From positions 4,402,001 through 4,466,000 of the forward strand of contig NZ_CP107853.1 in NCBI RefSeq assembly GCF_036013525.1: a stretch of 64,000 nt of DNA. The letters run 5' to 3'. This DNA comes from Nonomuraea sp. NBC_00507 (lineage in GTDB: Bacteria; Actinomycetota; Actinomycetes; Streptosporangiales; Streptosporangiaceae). The notes beneath the pieces were generated by a model that did not search any database, was not told the origin of the DNA, and worked only from the letters and a program-made list of their open reading frames with translations. The translations under genes were made by a program, and so were the position numbers. Below are positions 49,234 to 57,068 of this stretch, piece after piece. Position 1 is the stretch's first letter, and every line of letters begins with the position of its first letter.

Positions 49234-50481
49234 TCAGAAGTATGTGCGGATCAGGTCCACCACTGTGTGGTCGCCGTCGATCACCGGGATCACCTGCCAC
49301 TTGTCGAACGCCGTGCAGGGATGGGAGATCCCGAAGCGGATCAGCTCACCCGGCGCGAGCGTGGCGTCCGCGCCTACCTCGACATAAGCGTGGTGGTCGT
49401 TGACCGACCTCACCCGCAGCCCGCAGGCCGGGCGGAGCGTGCCGTCGAGGGCGCGGACCTGCTGCGGCGAAGGCAGGCCCTCGTCGTAGGCCACCTCGCG
49501 CTTGCCCATGCCCACAATGGCCAGGCCGTCCTCCGGCGTCGAAAGCACCTGGGCCCACATGTGGAGGGCAGGCTCCAGCGAACCTTCTTCGGGGATGCGC
49601 CGGAAAGGCGTCCAGTCCTGATAAATCCCGTCATCGTGGGAGATGTAGGCGCCGCTGCGGAGCACCACCCGCAGCCGGTGCCCCGGCAACCATGTGCCGG
49701 CCAGCCGAGCGGCGACCACGTCGAAATACTTGCTGCCACCCGCGGTGACGACGACCTCCTCTCCCAGCAGGCGCTCGACCGACAGCCGGTGCACGGCCGC
49801 CCGCACCCCAGCCAGGTAACGCCCGGCCGCCTCCGCGTCGGGCAGCCCGCCCTCGTAGGCGGCCAGCCCGGCCAGCTCCAGCCCGGGGGCCTCCACGATG
49901 GCCCGCGCCACGTCGCACAGCTCGGCGACCGTACGGCATCCCGTGCGCCCGCCTCGATGACCCAGCTCGGCGAGCACCCGGAGCGGCCGCCCGCCCGGTA
50001 CGGAGGCGACGGCGGCCGCCATCGTGCGCACGCCGGTCACGGAGTCGGCGCAGCACAGGAAGTCGAAGCCCTGCTGGACCTGCTCGACCGCCCAGCGCAG
50101 CGGACCCGGGTCGAGCAGCTCATTGGCGAGCAGCACGCTCGGCACACCGAACGCCCGGCACGCCAGCGCCTGGCCCGCCGTGGCCACCGTGATCGCCGTC
50201 GCTCCGGCGGCGAGCTGGGCCGCGAAGAGCGAGGGCGACATGGTGGTCTTGCCGTGCGGGGCGAACTCCAGGCCGTGCCGGGCGCAGAAGCGGGCCAGGG
50301 TGTCGATGTTGTGCACGAGGGCGGCGCGGTCGGCCACCATGACGGGCCAGGTGAACGCCCCGCCGAAGAGGTGGTGCCGCTGGGCCGCGAACTCGTCGAG
50401 CGACACCGGGGGCCCCGGCCACCACAGGCCCTTGGTCCGCCAGTCGATCCGCTCCGCGGGGAGGGACAGCTTGATCGTCAC
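49234..50481 (-). CDS. D-serine-deaminase/D-threonine-aldolase-like PLP enzyme
   Basis: GTG 50481 gives 415 aa. The alanine-racemase-type barrel carries the PLP lysine in LEFAPHGKTTMSPSLF (about 71-86), the usual HGKT motif of DSD1/D-threonine aldolases. LAELGHRGGRTGCR and VVTAGGSKYFDV line the phosphate site. The C-terminal barrel contains LRSGAYISHDDGIYQ and VNDHHAYVEV, where the His and nearby residues can hold a metal. It should deaminate or cleave a D-amino acid. It is last in the ABC/M20/MBL operon and overlaps the MBL gene by four bases. Confidence 0.82.
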   Translation of the reverse strand: MTIKLSLPAERIDWRTKGLWWPGPPVSLDEFAAQRHHLFGGAFTWPVMVADRAALVHNIDTLARFCARHGLEFAPHGKTTMSPSLFAAQLAAGATAITVATAGQALACRAFGVPSVLLANELLDPGPLRWAVEQVQQGFDFLCCADSVTGVRTMAAAVASVPGGRPLRVLAELGHRGGRTGCRTVAELCDVARAIVEAPGLELAGLAAYEGGLPDAEAAGRYLAGVRAAVHRLSVERLLGEEVVVTAGGSKYFDVVAARLAGTWLPGHRLRVVLRSGAYISHDDGIYQDWTPFRRIPEEGSLEPALHMWAQVLSTPEDGLAIVGMGKREVAYDEGLPSPQQVRALDGTLRPACGLRVRSVNDHHAYVEVGADATLAPGELIRFGISHPCTAFDKWQVIPVIDGDHTVVDLIRTYF

Positions 50482-51206
50482 GTGGTGCTCTCCGGTAGGA
50501 GCCCGCGGGCGAGAACGTCGCGGGCGGTGGTCAGGTGCCGATGGGCCCGGCGCAGCGAGATCTCGTGATGCCCGGGAAAGAGCGCGTCCACCTTCAACTC
50601 GGCCAGGCGGGCCAGGCTGGCGGCGTACTCGGGGATCCGGCAGTCGTGCAGGTTCTGCAGCGACACCCGGCCGCCGGTGAAGACGCAGTCGCCGGAGAAC
50701 AGTGCACGGTGCCCGGGCGCCTCCAGCAGGTAACAGGTGTGGCCGTCGGCGTGGCCGGGCGTTGCCACCGCGCGGAGGGTCACGCCTCCCAGGTCGATCA
50801 GGCCGCCTTCGGCGATGGGTTCGACGCCGGGACACGGCGCGAACGTGTAGTCCCGCGAGTACGTGCCGCCCGCCCGCGCCCGATCGAGGCTGATCATCTG
50901 CTCGTCGCCGCTTGCGATCCATCGGTCCGCCGGCGGGCCGGCGAGCACCCGCAGGCCCGGTATCCGCCGTGCCAGCGCGGCGGCGCCGCCCGCGTGGTCG
51001 GCGTGGCCATGGGTGAGCAGCAGGTATGCGGGCACGGCACCGGCCAGGTTGCCCACGATGGCCTCCACGTCCCGCCCCGCTCCGGCGTCGACCAGCGCGC
51101 ACGCCCGCTCACCCCGGACCAGGTAGACGTGGCAGTCCAGGGAATCGGTGAGATCGAATCCCGCGGCGCCGCTGCCGACGAGGTCCACGTGATCGCTCAG
51201 CCGCAC
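50478..51206 (-). CDS. MBL-fold metallohydrolase
   Basis: GTG 51206 gives 242 aa. The metal-binding motif LLTHGHADHAGGAAALA (HxHxDH near 72-77), AVATPGHADGHTCYLLE (His near 150), the bridging Asp in ALFSGDCVFTGG (near 170) and a terminal FPGHH complete the glyoxalase-II-like site. Such hydrolases open thioesters, lactones or lactams. The start region is duplicated 38 bases upstream (51221-51247). Its GTG is coupled to the next gene via GTGA. Confidence 0.85.
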   Translation of the reverse strand: MRLSDHVDLVGSGAAGFDLTDSLDCHVYLVRGERACALVDAGAGRDVEAIVGNLAGAVPAYLLLTHGHADHAGGAAALARRIPGLRVLAGPPADRWIASGDEQMISLDRARAGGTYSRDYTFAPCPGVEPIAEGGLIDLGGVTLRAVATPGHADGHTCYLLEAPGHRALFSGDCVFTGGRVSLQNLHDCRIPEYAASLARLAELKVDALFPGHHEISLRRAHRHLTTARDVLARGLLPESTT

Positions 51207-51234
51207 GTGCGCACCCCGCCGTCCACGTGGTCGT

Positions 51235-52362
51235 TCAGCCGCACGCGTCCTCCCGGACCAGATCGACGATGAGGTCGGCGGCGAGGCGCACGTCGGCGAG
51301 GACGATCGACTCGTCCACCGAGTGGGCGTCAAGGATCGAGCCAGGCCCGAAGACCACCGCCGGGATGCCCGCCCGCGCGATCTTGCTGGCGTCCGTGCAG
51401 AACGGCATGCCGTGCACCCTCGCGTCCAGGCCGCGGGCGGCGAGCACGTGGCACAGTCCGGTGACGACCGGGCTGTCCGCCGGGGTGCCGAGCGCGTAGT
51501 CCACGGTGAACGGCGGGTCGAGCTCGATCCGGCCGGGCAGCAGGCGCGCCAGCTCCTCGCGGTCTCGCTTCCACACTTCCAGCGGATCCTCGCCGGGCAA
51601 CGTGCGCCTATCCACGTCGATCTCACACCGCCCAGGGACGATGTTCGGGCCGGTGCCGCCGCGGATCCGGGTGACGCACCGGGTGGCCGCCCCGAGCAGC
51701 GGATGGTGGGGTACGTCGGGCGTGGTGGCGTCCAGGTGGGCCAGTACGCGGGTCATCAACGTCACGGCGTTGACCGCATCGTCCGGGCGAGAGGCGTGGC
51801 CGGCCTCGCCCAGCGTACGCACCGTGTAGCGGACCACCCCCTTGTGCGCGATGCCTGCCGCGAGCCCGGTCGGCTCGCCGACCACCGCCGCGGCCACCTC
51901 GGGTACGGGCAAGTCCTCAAGGAGCCCGAGCACGCCGCGGTAGCGGTGCTCCTCGTCGATCACCCCGGCGAGTACCACGGTGCACGGCGGCTCAGGACCG
52001 GCGGCCAGCTCGGCCGCGGCCAGCATGAACGCCGCCAGGGAGCCCTTGGCGTCGCAGGCGCCTCGCCCGTACAACCGCCCGTCGCGGACCTCACCCGCGT
52101 ACGGGTCCACGGTCATGCCTTCGACCTCGACCGTGTCCAGGTGCGACACCAGCAGGAGGGCCCGCGGGTCGCGGCCGGGCACCACGGCCACGACGTTGGG
52201 CCGCCCGGGCAGCACCTCGCGGATCGAGGCGGCGACGCCGTGCCCGGCGAGCCAGTCGCGGACGGCCACGGCCAGCGCGGCCTCGCCCGGCCCCGTCCTG
52301 TCGCGCGGGTTGACGCTGGGGGCGCGTACCAGCTCGCGCAGCAGCGCCTCGGCGGGGCTCAT
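51235..52362 (-). CDS. M20-family metallopeptidase/deacylase (ArgE/DapE-like)
   Basis: 375 aa, ATG 52362 overlapping the permease stop (ATGA). The metal site is visible: LLVSHLDTV (His and Asp near 72-74), GRGACDAKGSLAAFM (bridging Asp near 102), VIDEEHRYRG (general base Glu-Glu near 133) and VVGEPTG. The lid domain follows (HKGVVRYTVRTLGEAGHASR). Members remove N-acyl groups from amino acids or split dipeptides. Placed between an ABC importer and a D-amino-acid deaminase, it fits stepwise breakdown of an N-acyl or peptide-linked D-amino acid. Confidence 0.88.
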   Translation of the reverse strand: MSPAEALLRELVRAPSVNPRDRTGPGEAALAVAVRDWLAGHGVAASIREVLPGRPNVVAVVPGRDPRALLLVSHLDTVEVEGMTVDPYAGEVRDGRLYGRGACDAKGSLAAFMLAAAELAAGPEPPCTVVLAGVIDEEHRYRGVLGLLEDLPVPEVAAAVVGEPTGLAAGIAHKGVVRYTVRTLGEAGHASRPDDAVNAVTLMTRVLAHLDATTPDVPHHPLLGAATRCVTRIRGGTGPNIVPGRCEIDVDRRTLPGEDPLEVWKRDREELARLLPGRIELDPPFTVDYALGTPADSPVVTGLCHVLAARGLDARVHGMPFCTDASKIARAGIPAVVFGPGSILDAHSVDESIVLADVRLAADLIVDLVREDACG

Positions 52363-53348
52363 GCCGTGCGCCGTTCGCGGGCGTACAGGAGCAGGAGCAC
52401 GATGATGAGCAGTCCCAGCGCCACCTGCCGCAGCCCTTCGCTGAGGTTCCACGCCACCAGCAGCGCGGTCAGCAGGGTCAGCAGCAACGCGCCGGCGACC
52501 GTGCCGAGCAGGTGCCCGCGTCCGCCCAGGATCGACGTCCCGCCGAGGACGACGGCCGCGATCGACAGCAGCTGGTACGGGTTGCCCATGGTGAGCGAGC
52601 TGGTCCCGGTGAACCCGAGTAACACCAGCCCGGCGACCCCGGCGAGCAGCGCGCAGGCGGCGTACATCACGAGGGTGGTGACCGGCACGGGCACGCCTGA
52701 CGCCCGCGAGGCGGGCTCGCTGGTGCCGAGCGCAAAGGCGTAAGCCCCGAGCCGCGACAGGTGTAGCAGCCAGACGGCGACGGCCGCGATGCCGAGCCAC
52801 AGGACGGTGGCCAGCGGGATCCCCGCCACGCTGCCGTTGGCGAGCGCGTCGAGCAGCGGGATGCTCGCCGACTTGGGCGAGCCGTTGGTGTAGATGAGCA
52901 GCGCGCCCGAGATGACCGTGGTGCTCGCCAGCGTCATGACCATGGGCGGCAGGCGCAGCCAGACGATGCCGGCGGCGTTCACCACCCCGACCAGCGCGCT
53001 GACCGCCAGCGCGACGAGGATGGCCACCGCGCCGCCCGATCCCGCGGCCACCTGAGCGCACACGACCGCCGACAGCGCCACCACCGCGGAGACGGACAGG
53101 TCGATGCCGCTCATCATCACCACGAGCGTCTGCCCGACGGCCACGATGCCGAGGAACGAGGCGGTCTGCACCAGGTAACGCACGCTGGCCAGGCTGCCGA
53201 ACCCTCTCGCGAACAGCACCGCCGCCACCCACGTCAGCGCCAGCACCCCGAACGCCCACAGAGCCCGGTTGCCGCGCAGCCCGTCGAAGGAGCGCCGCGG
53301 CCCCGCATCGCCGGCCCGCACGCCCGAGCCCTGGACGGTCTGCGTCAT
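52359..53348 (-). CDS. ABC transporter permease, RbsC/BPD_transp_2 family (second of two)
   Basis: 329 aa with about ten hydrophobic segments after a 30-residue polar start. It carries the family landmarks GQTLVVMMSGIDLSVSAVVAL (near 70-90) and LSIAAVVLGGTSILGGRGHL (near 255-274). It forms the heteromeric channel with the neighbouring permease. Overlaps at both ends (one base upstream, four downstream) indicate coupled translation. Confidence 0.9.
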   Translation of the reverse strand: MTQTVQGSGVRAGDAGPRRSFDGLRGNRALWAFGVLALTWVAAVLFARGFGSLASVRYLVQTASFLGIVAVGQTLVVMMSGIDLSVSAVVALSAVVCAQVAAGSGGAVAILVALAVSALVGVVNAAGIVWLRLPPMVMTLASTTVISGALLIYTNGSPKSASIPLLDALANGSVAGIPLATVLWLGIAAVAVWLLHLSRLGAYAFALGTSEPASRASGVPVPVTTLVMYAACALLAGVAGLVLLGFTGTSSLTMGNPYQLLSIAAVVLGGTSILGGRGHLLGTVAGALLLTLLTALLVAWNLSEGLRQVALGLLIIVLLLLYARERRTA

Positions 53349-54277
53349 CAGGCCACCGCCTTCCTGGTCGCCAGCGTCTTCACCGCGACCGCCACGATCA
53401 GCACGACACCCTGCAGGATCATCTGGTAGAAGGTCGAGATCCCGGTGAACAGCAGCAGGTTGGTCAGCAGCCCGAGCAGCAGCGCGCCGAGCAGCGTGCC
53501 GCGCATCTGCCCCACCCCGCCGAAGAAGCTGATCCCGCCGAGCACTGCCACCGCGATGGAGTTCAGCGTGTACGGCACACCGATCGTCGGATCGCCCGAC
53601 CCGGTCTGGATCGCCAGGCCGATCCCGGCCAGCCCGGTGAAGAGACCGGCGAGTCCGTACGCGTAGATCTTGACGCGGCGCGTGTCGATGCCGTTGGCGT
53701 AGGCGCCGTGCTCGTTGCCGCCGGCGGCGTACAGCGCCAGGCCGAAATGGGTCGTCTTGACCAGCTTCCACAGGCCCAGGGCCACGCCGATGGCGATGGC
53801 GGGCAGCGCTAGGCCGTGCCAGCCGAGGTTGTAGGCCCGCACCAGCCCTTCGGGCACATGCCCGCCGGGCTGGGGGAGCACGATCAGCGTGACCCCGCCC
53901 CACAGGAACGACGCCGCCAGCGTGACGATGATCGGCGGCAGTCCGGCGTACGCGACCAGCACCCCGTTGGCCGCGCCCGCCAGCACGGTGACCGCGAGCG
54001 CGAGCGCCATGGCGGCCACCACGCCTCCTGGGGCATCGGGAGGATAGATGACGAACACCGCCATGCCGAGCGACAACACGGCGCCGAGCGACAGGTCGAT
54101 GCCGCCGGTCAGCATGACGATGGTCTGCCCGGCGGCGGCCAGGATCAGCGGCAGGAACTGCGCGGACAGGATCGTGATCGTCGACGGGTGCAGCAGCGTC
54201 GGGTCGAGCCGCTGGTAGACGACGAGCACCATGGCCAGCAGCGCGCACAGTCCCAGCAGGTCGAGGCGGTTACGCAC
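53348..54277 (-). CDS. ABC transporter permease, RbsC/BPD_transp_2 family (first of two)
   Basis: GTG 54277 gives 309 aa. GQTIVMLTGGIDLSLGAVLSL near 50-70 and LNSIAVAVLGGISFFGGVGQM near 238-258 are the conserved loops of the ribose/autoinducer-2-type permeases. It overlaps the ATPase gene by eight bases and the second permease by one. Confidence 0.9.
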   Translation of the reverse strand: MRNRLDLLGLCALLAMVLVVYQRLDPTLLHPSTITILSAQFLPLILAAAGQTIVMLTGGIDLSLGAVLSLGMAVFVIYPPDAPGGVVAAMALALAVTVLAGAANGVLVAYAGLPPIIVTLAASFLWGGVTLIVLPQPGGHVPEGLVRAYNLGWHGLALPAIAIGVALGLWKLVKTTHFGLALYAAGGNEHGAYANGIDTRRVKIYAYGLAGLFTGLAGIGLAIQTGSGDPTIGVPYTLNSIAVAVLGGISFFGGVGQMRGTLLGALLLGLLTNLLLFTGISTFYQMILQGVVLIVAVAVKTLATRKAVA

Positions 54278-55814
54278 CGGCCACCTCCGTCGCCGTGCTC
54301 TCGCCCGCCGCCTCCGCGGCCGTGCTCCTGCCTGCCACCGACGCCTGGACCAGGCGTTCCTCGGTCAGCTCGGCTCCGGCCAGCCGGTCCACGACCGCGC
54401 CCTCGTACATGACCAGGACCTCGTCGCACAGGCCCACCAGCTCCATGGTGTCGCCGGAGGTGACCAGCACCGCCAGGCCTTCACCGGCCAGCTCGCGTAG
54501 CAGGTGGTAGATCTCACGCTTGGTGCCGACATCGATGCCGCGGGTCGGCTCGGCGAGCAGGAGAACGCGGGGCCGGTTCGGCAACCACTTGGCCAGCGCG
54601 ACCTTCTGCTGGTTGCCGCCGGACAGGCGGCGGGCCTCCTGGGCGGGGGAGGTGGTCTTGATCCGCATGCGGGCGATCAGGTCGTTCACGAGCCGGTCCT
54701 CGCGCCGCCGGGAGACGGTGGTCAGCGTGCGGGCGGGGGCGAGGGTGCGCAGGCTGGTCAGCGCGAGGTTGGCGCGGACGCTCCTGACCACGTGCAGCCC
54801 TTCGGTCTTGCGGTCCTCCGGCACGTAGCCGATGCCGCGGCGGATCGCCTCGCGAGGGGAGACGAGGCGGCAGGGCCGCCCGTCCACCGTGATCCGGCCG
54901 CTGTGGGGACGCAGGCCGAACAGGGCACGCAACACCTCCCGCTGGCCCTGGCCCTGCAGCCCGCCCAGGCCGACGATCCGTCCCGGCGCCAGCTCCAGGT
55001 CCGCGCCCTGAGCTCCGGCGAACAGACCGGAGGCGGTCAGAACCGGCCCTTCGTCAGACGGCGCGATGTCCGCCTTGGCAGGGAACATGTCCGAGAGCTC
55101 GCGGCCCACCATCAGCCGGACGAGGTCGTCGTGGTCGGTCTGCGCGCGCTCCCGGGTGGCCATGACCTCGCCGTCCTTGAGCACGGTCAGCCGGTCGGCG
55201 ACGGCGAGCAGCTCCCCCATGCGGTGGCTGACGATCACGACGGAGCGGCCACGCTCGCGCAGGTCGGCGATCACCCGGAAGACCGCGCTCACCTGGTCGT
55301 CGTCGAGTGCCGATGTGGCCTCGTCGAGTATCAGCAGACGCGGGTCCGCCGTGAGCGCCTTGGCGAGTTCCACGAGCTGCTGCGCGCCGAGCGGCAGCCG
55401 CCCGGCGGGCGTGCGCGGGTCGACGTCCAGGCCGACCCGCTCCAGCAGCGGGCGGGCACGGGCCGCCAGGTCTCGGTGACGGACCAAACCGCGGCGGCTG
55501 GGCCAGGTCCCGAGGAACACGTTCTCGGCCACGCTCTGATGCGGGTTCAGGCTCAGCTCCTGGTGCACTGAGGCGATGCCGGCGGCCCGCGCGCGGTGCG
55601 GTGACCACGCGCGGACGGCTTCGCCGTCGTACCGGATGGTGCCGGAGTCCGGGGTGAGCAGGCCAGTGATCAGTGAGAGCACGGTGCTCTTGCCGGCGCC
55701 GTTCTCGCCCACCAGGGCGAGCACCTCTCCGGTGCGGATGTCGAAGCCGACCTCGCGCAGGACGGTGACGCCGGCGAAGGACTTCGACACCCGCTCGACG
55801 TTCAGCAGCGTCAT
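54270..55814 (-). CDS. sugar-type ABC transporter ATPase with two nucleotide domains (RbsA-like)
   Basis: ATG 55814 gives 514 aa, the normal size for the family. Domain 1 has LVGENGAGKST (near 34), signature-like PLGAQQLVELAKAL and Walker B LLILDEATSALD (near 160). Domain 2 has the degenerate P-loop GLGGLQGQGQRE (near 275), signature LSGGNQQKVALAKWL (near 398) and LLLAEPTRGIDVG. The second site has Gln/Gly in place of Gly-Lys, as is usual in RbsA. The Ala/Thr/Glu tail is a local extension. Confidence 0.92.
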   Translation of the reverse strand: MTLLNVERVSKSFAGVTVLREVGFDIRTGEVLALVGENGAGKSTVLSLITGLLTPDSGTIRYDGEAVRAWSPHRARAAGIASVHQELSLNPHQSVAENVFLGTWPSRRGLVRHRDLAARARPLLERVGLDVDPRTPAGRLPLGAQQLVELAKALTADPRLLILDEATSALDDDQVSAVFRVIADLRERGRSVVIVSHRMGELLAVADRLTVLKDGEVMATRERAQTDHDDLVRLMVGRELSDMFPAKADIAPSDEGPVLTASGLFAGAQGADLELAPGRIVGLGGLQGQGQREVLRALFGLRPHSGRITVDGRPCRLVSPREAIRRGIGYVPEDRKTEGLHVVRSVRANLALTSLRTLAPARTLTTVSRRREDRLVNDLIARMRIKTTSPAQEARRLSGGNQQKVALAKWLPNRPRVLLLAEPTRGIDVGTKREIYHLLRELAGEGLAVLVTSGDTMELVGLCDEVLVMYEGAVVDRLAGAELTEERLVQASVAGRSTAAEAAGESTATEVAGA

Positions 55815-55827
55815 CCGGGTCCCTCCG

Positions 55828-56901
55828 CTACGCGCCGAGCAGCTTGTCGATCTCGCTCTGCGGGATCGGCTGGATGGGGTAGGAGTCGTCGGGCTGGTCC
55901 GGCTTGACGAACTGGTCGAGGTTCTCATCGGTGATCTCGGGGAGGGGGACGGTGATGGTGGACGGGACGGCGGTGCCGGCGCTCTTGGCCACCGCGGCCC
56001 GCAACGCGATCACCGCCAGGTAGTTGGGCTGCGCCGTGGCGATGGAGGAGAAGCCCTCCTTGCGCTTGTCGGCCCACAGCTTGAGGAAGCCGTTGTAGTT
56101 CTCACCGGTGATCGGGACGAGCTTCTTGTCCTGCTTCACCAGGGTCTGCAGCGCCGCGGCGGACAGGGCGCCGCCCTGGGAGAAGACGCCGGTGATGGTC
56201 GGATGCGCCGAATAGGCCGAGGCGAACGCCTGCGCGGCCGGGGCCAGGTTGTACTCGCTGTGGACGTTCGCCGCGATCTTGATGTCCGGGTACTTCTTGA
56301 AGATCTCTTCCGCGCCCTTCCAGCGCTCCTCGCTGACGGACACGCCGGCCGGGCCGTTCATCGCGATGATCTCGCCCTTGCCGCCGAGCTTGTCGGCCAG
56401 CCACTGGGCCGTCAGCCGGCCCCACTCGACCTGGTCGGTGCCGACCCTGATGACCTTCTCGCTGGTGACGAGGCTGTCGAAGTTCACGACCACGATGCCC
56501 GCGGCCACGGCCTTCTCCATCACCGGGTTGAGCGCGGTGGAGGAGCCGGCGTCGACGAGGATGACGTCGTACTTCTGGGTGATCATGGCCTGGATCTGGG
56601 CGATCTGCTGGGAGGTGTCGCCGTTGGCGTTGAAGGTCTCATAGCTCGCCACCTTGCCCTCGGCCTTGAGCTTGGCCACGTCCTCCTCGAGCATCTGCAG
56701 GGTCTGCTGCATCCACGAGGGGGCGAGATAGATGGTGGACCAGCCGACCTTGAGCGCCTTGGGTGCGGCGCTCGACGCGCCGCCGGTCGCTCCGGCGGGG
56801 GAGGCCGTGGTATTTCCCTGGTCGACGTTGCACGCCGCGGTCGCCAGAAGTGCGCCGAGTGCCGCCGAGGCGATCAGGGCGCGTCGCGTCATCCTCGTCA
56901 T
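55828..56901 (-). CDS. periplasmic-binding-protein (RbsB-like) lipoprotein
   Basis: 357 aa. Signal peptide with lipobox LLATAAC (Cys near 24). It is a type I periplasmic-binding fold: KALKVGWSTIYLAPSWMQQT, IAQIQAMITQKYDVILVDAG, VVVNFDSLV and TGVFSQGGALSAAALQTLV. The lower-than-usual similarity to ribose proteins and the neighbouring deacylases suggest an amino-acid-derived ligand. It is first in the operon; its promoter region contains the 20-bp operator at 56925. Confidence 0.9.
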   Translation of the reverse strand: MTRMTRRALIASAALGALLATAACNVDQGNTTASPAGATGGASSAAPKALKVGWSTIYLAPSWMQQTLQMLEEDVAKLKAEGKVASYETFNANGDTSQQIAQIQAMITQKYDVILVDAGSSTALNPVMEKAVAAGIVVVNFDSLVTSEKVIRVGTDQVEWGRLTAQWLADKLGGKGEIIAMNGPAGVSVSEERWKGAEEIFKKYPDIKIAANVHSEYNLAPAAQAFASAYSAHPTITGVFSQGGALSAAALQTLVKQDKKLVPITGENYNGFLKLWADKRKEGFSSIATAQPNYLAVIALRAAVAKSAGTAVPSTITVPLPEITDENLDQFVKPDQPDDSYPIQPIPQSEIDKLLGA

Positions 56902-56924
56902 GGAGCCCTCCTTTAACGGACCAC

Positions 56925-56944
56925 GTTCGTAAGTGGTTCGTAGT
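56925..56944 (+). promoter_or_regulatory. operator copy 1 of the divergent regulator
   Basis: GTTCGTAAGTGGTTCGTAGT consists of two GTTCGTA units 11 bp apart. It is 23 bases from the start of the binding-protein gene. Copy 2 on the opposite strand at 57030 matches in 15 of 20 positions, with four of five differences G/A. Confidence 0.75.
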
Positions 56945-57029
56945 ATGGTGGGATCAGGATGCTCCTAAGGAGCTGTTTCGGTCAACAGTGGGTGCGTTAA
57001 AACGGCGTGACCGGCGTTGGGGCGCATTT

Positions 57030-57049
57030 ATTGTGAACTACTTATGAAC
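57030..57049 (-). promoter_or_regulatory. operator copy 2 of the divergent regulator
   Basis: Read on the minus strand it is GTTCATAAGTAGTTCACAAT, the inverted counterpart of copy 1. It lies 20 bases before the regulator start, so the regulator probably controls itself and the transporter operon. A GCTCC-TAA-GGAGC hairpin at 56961-56973 sits between the copies. Confidence 0.75.
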
Positions 57050-57068
57050 TCGGTCGTATAGGGGGATC

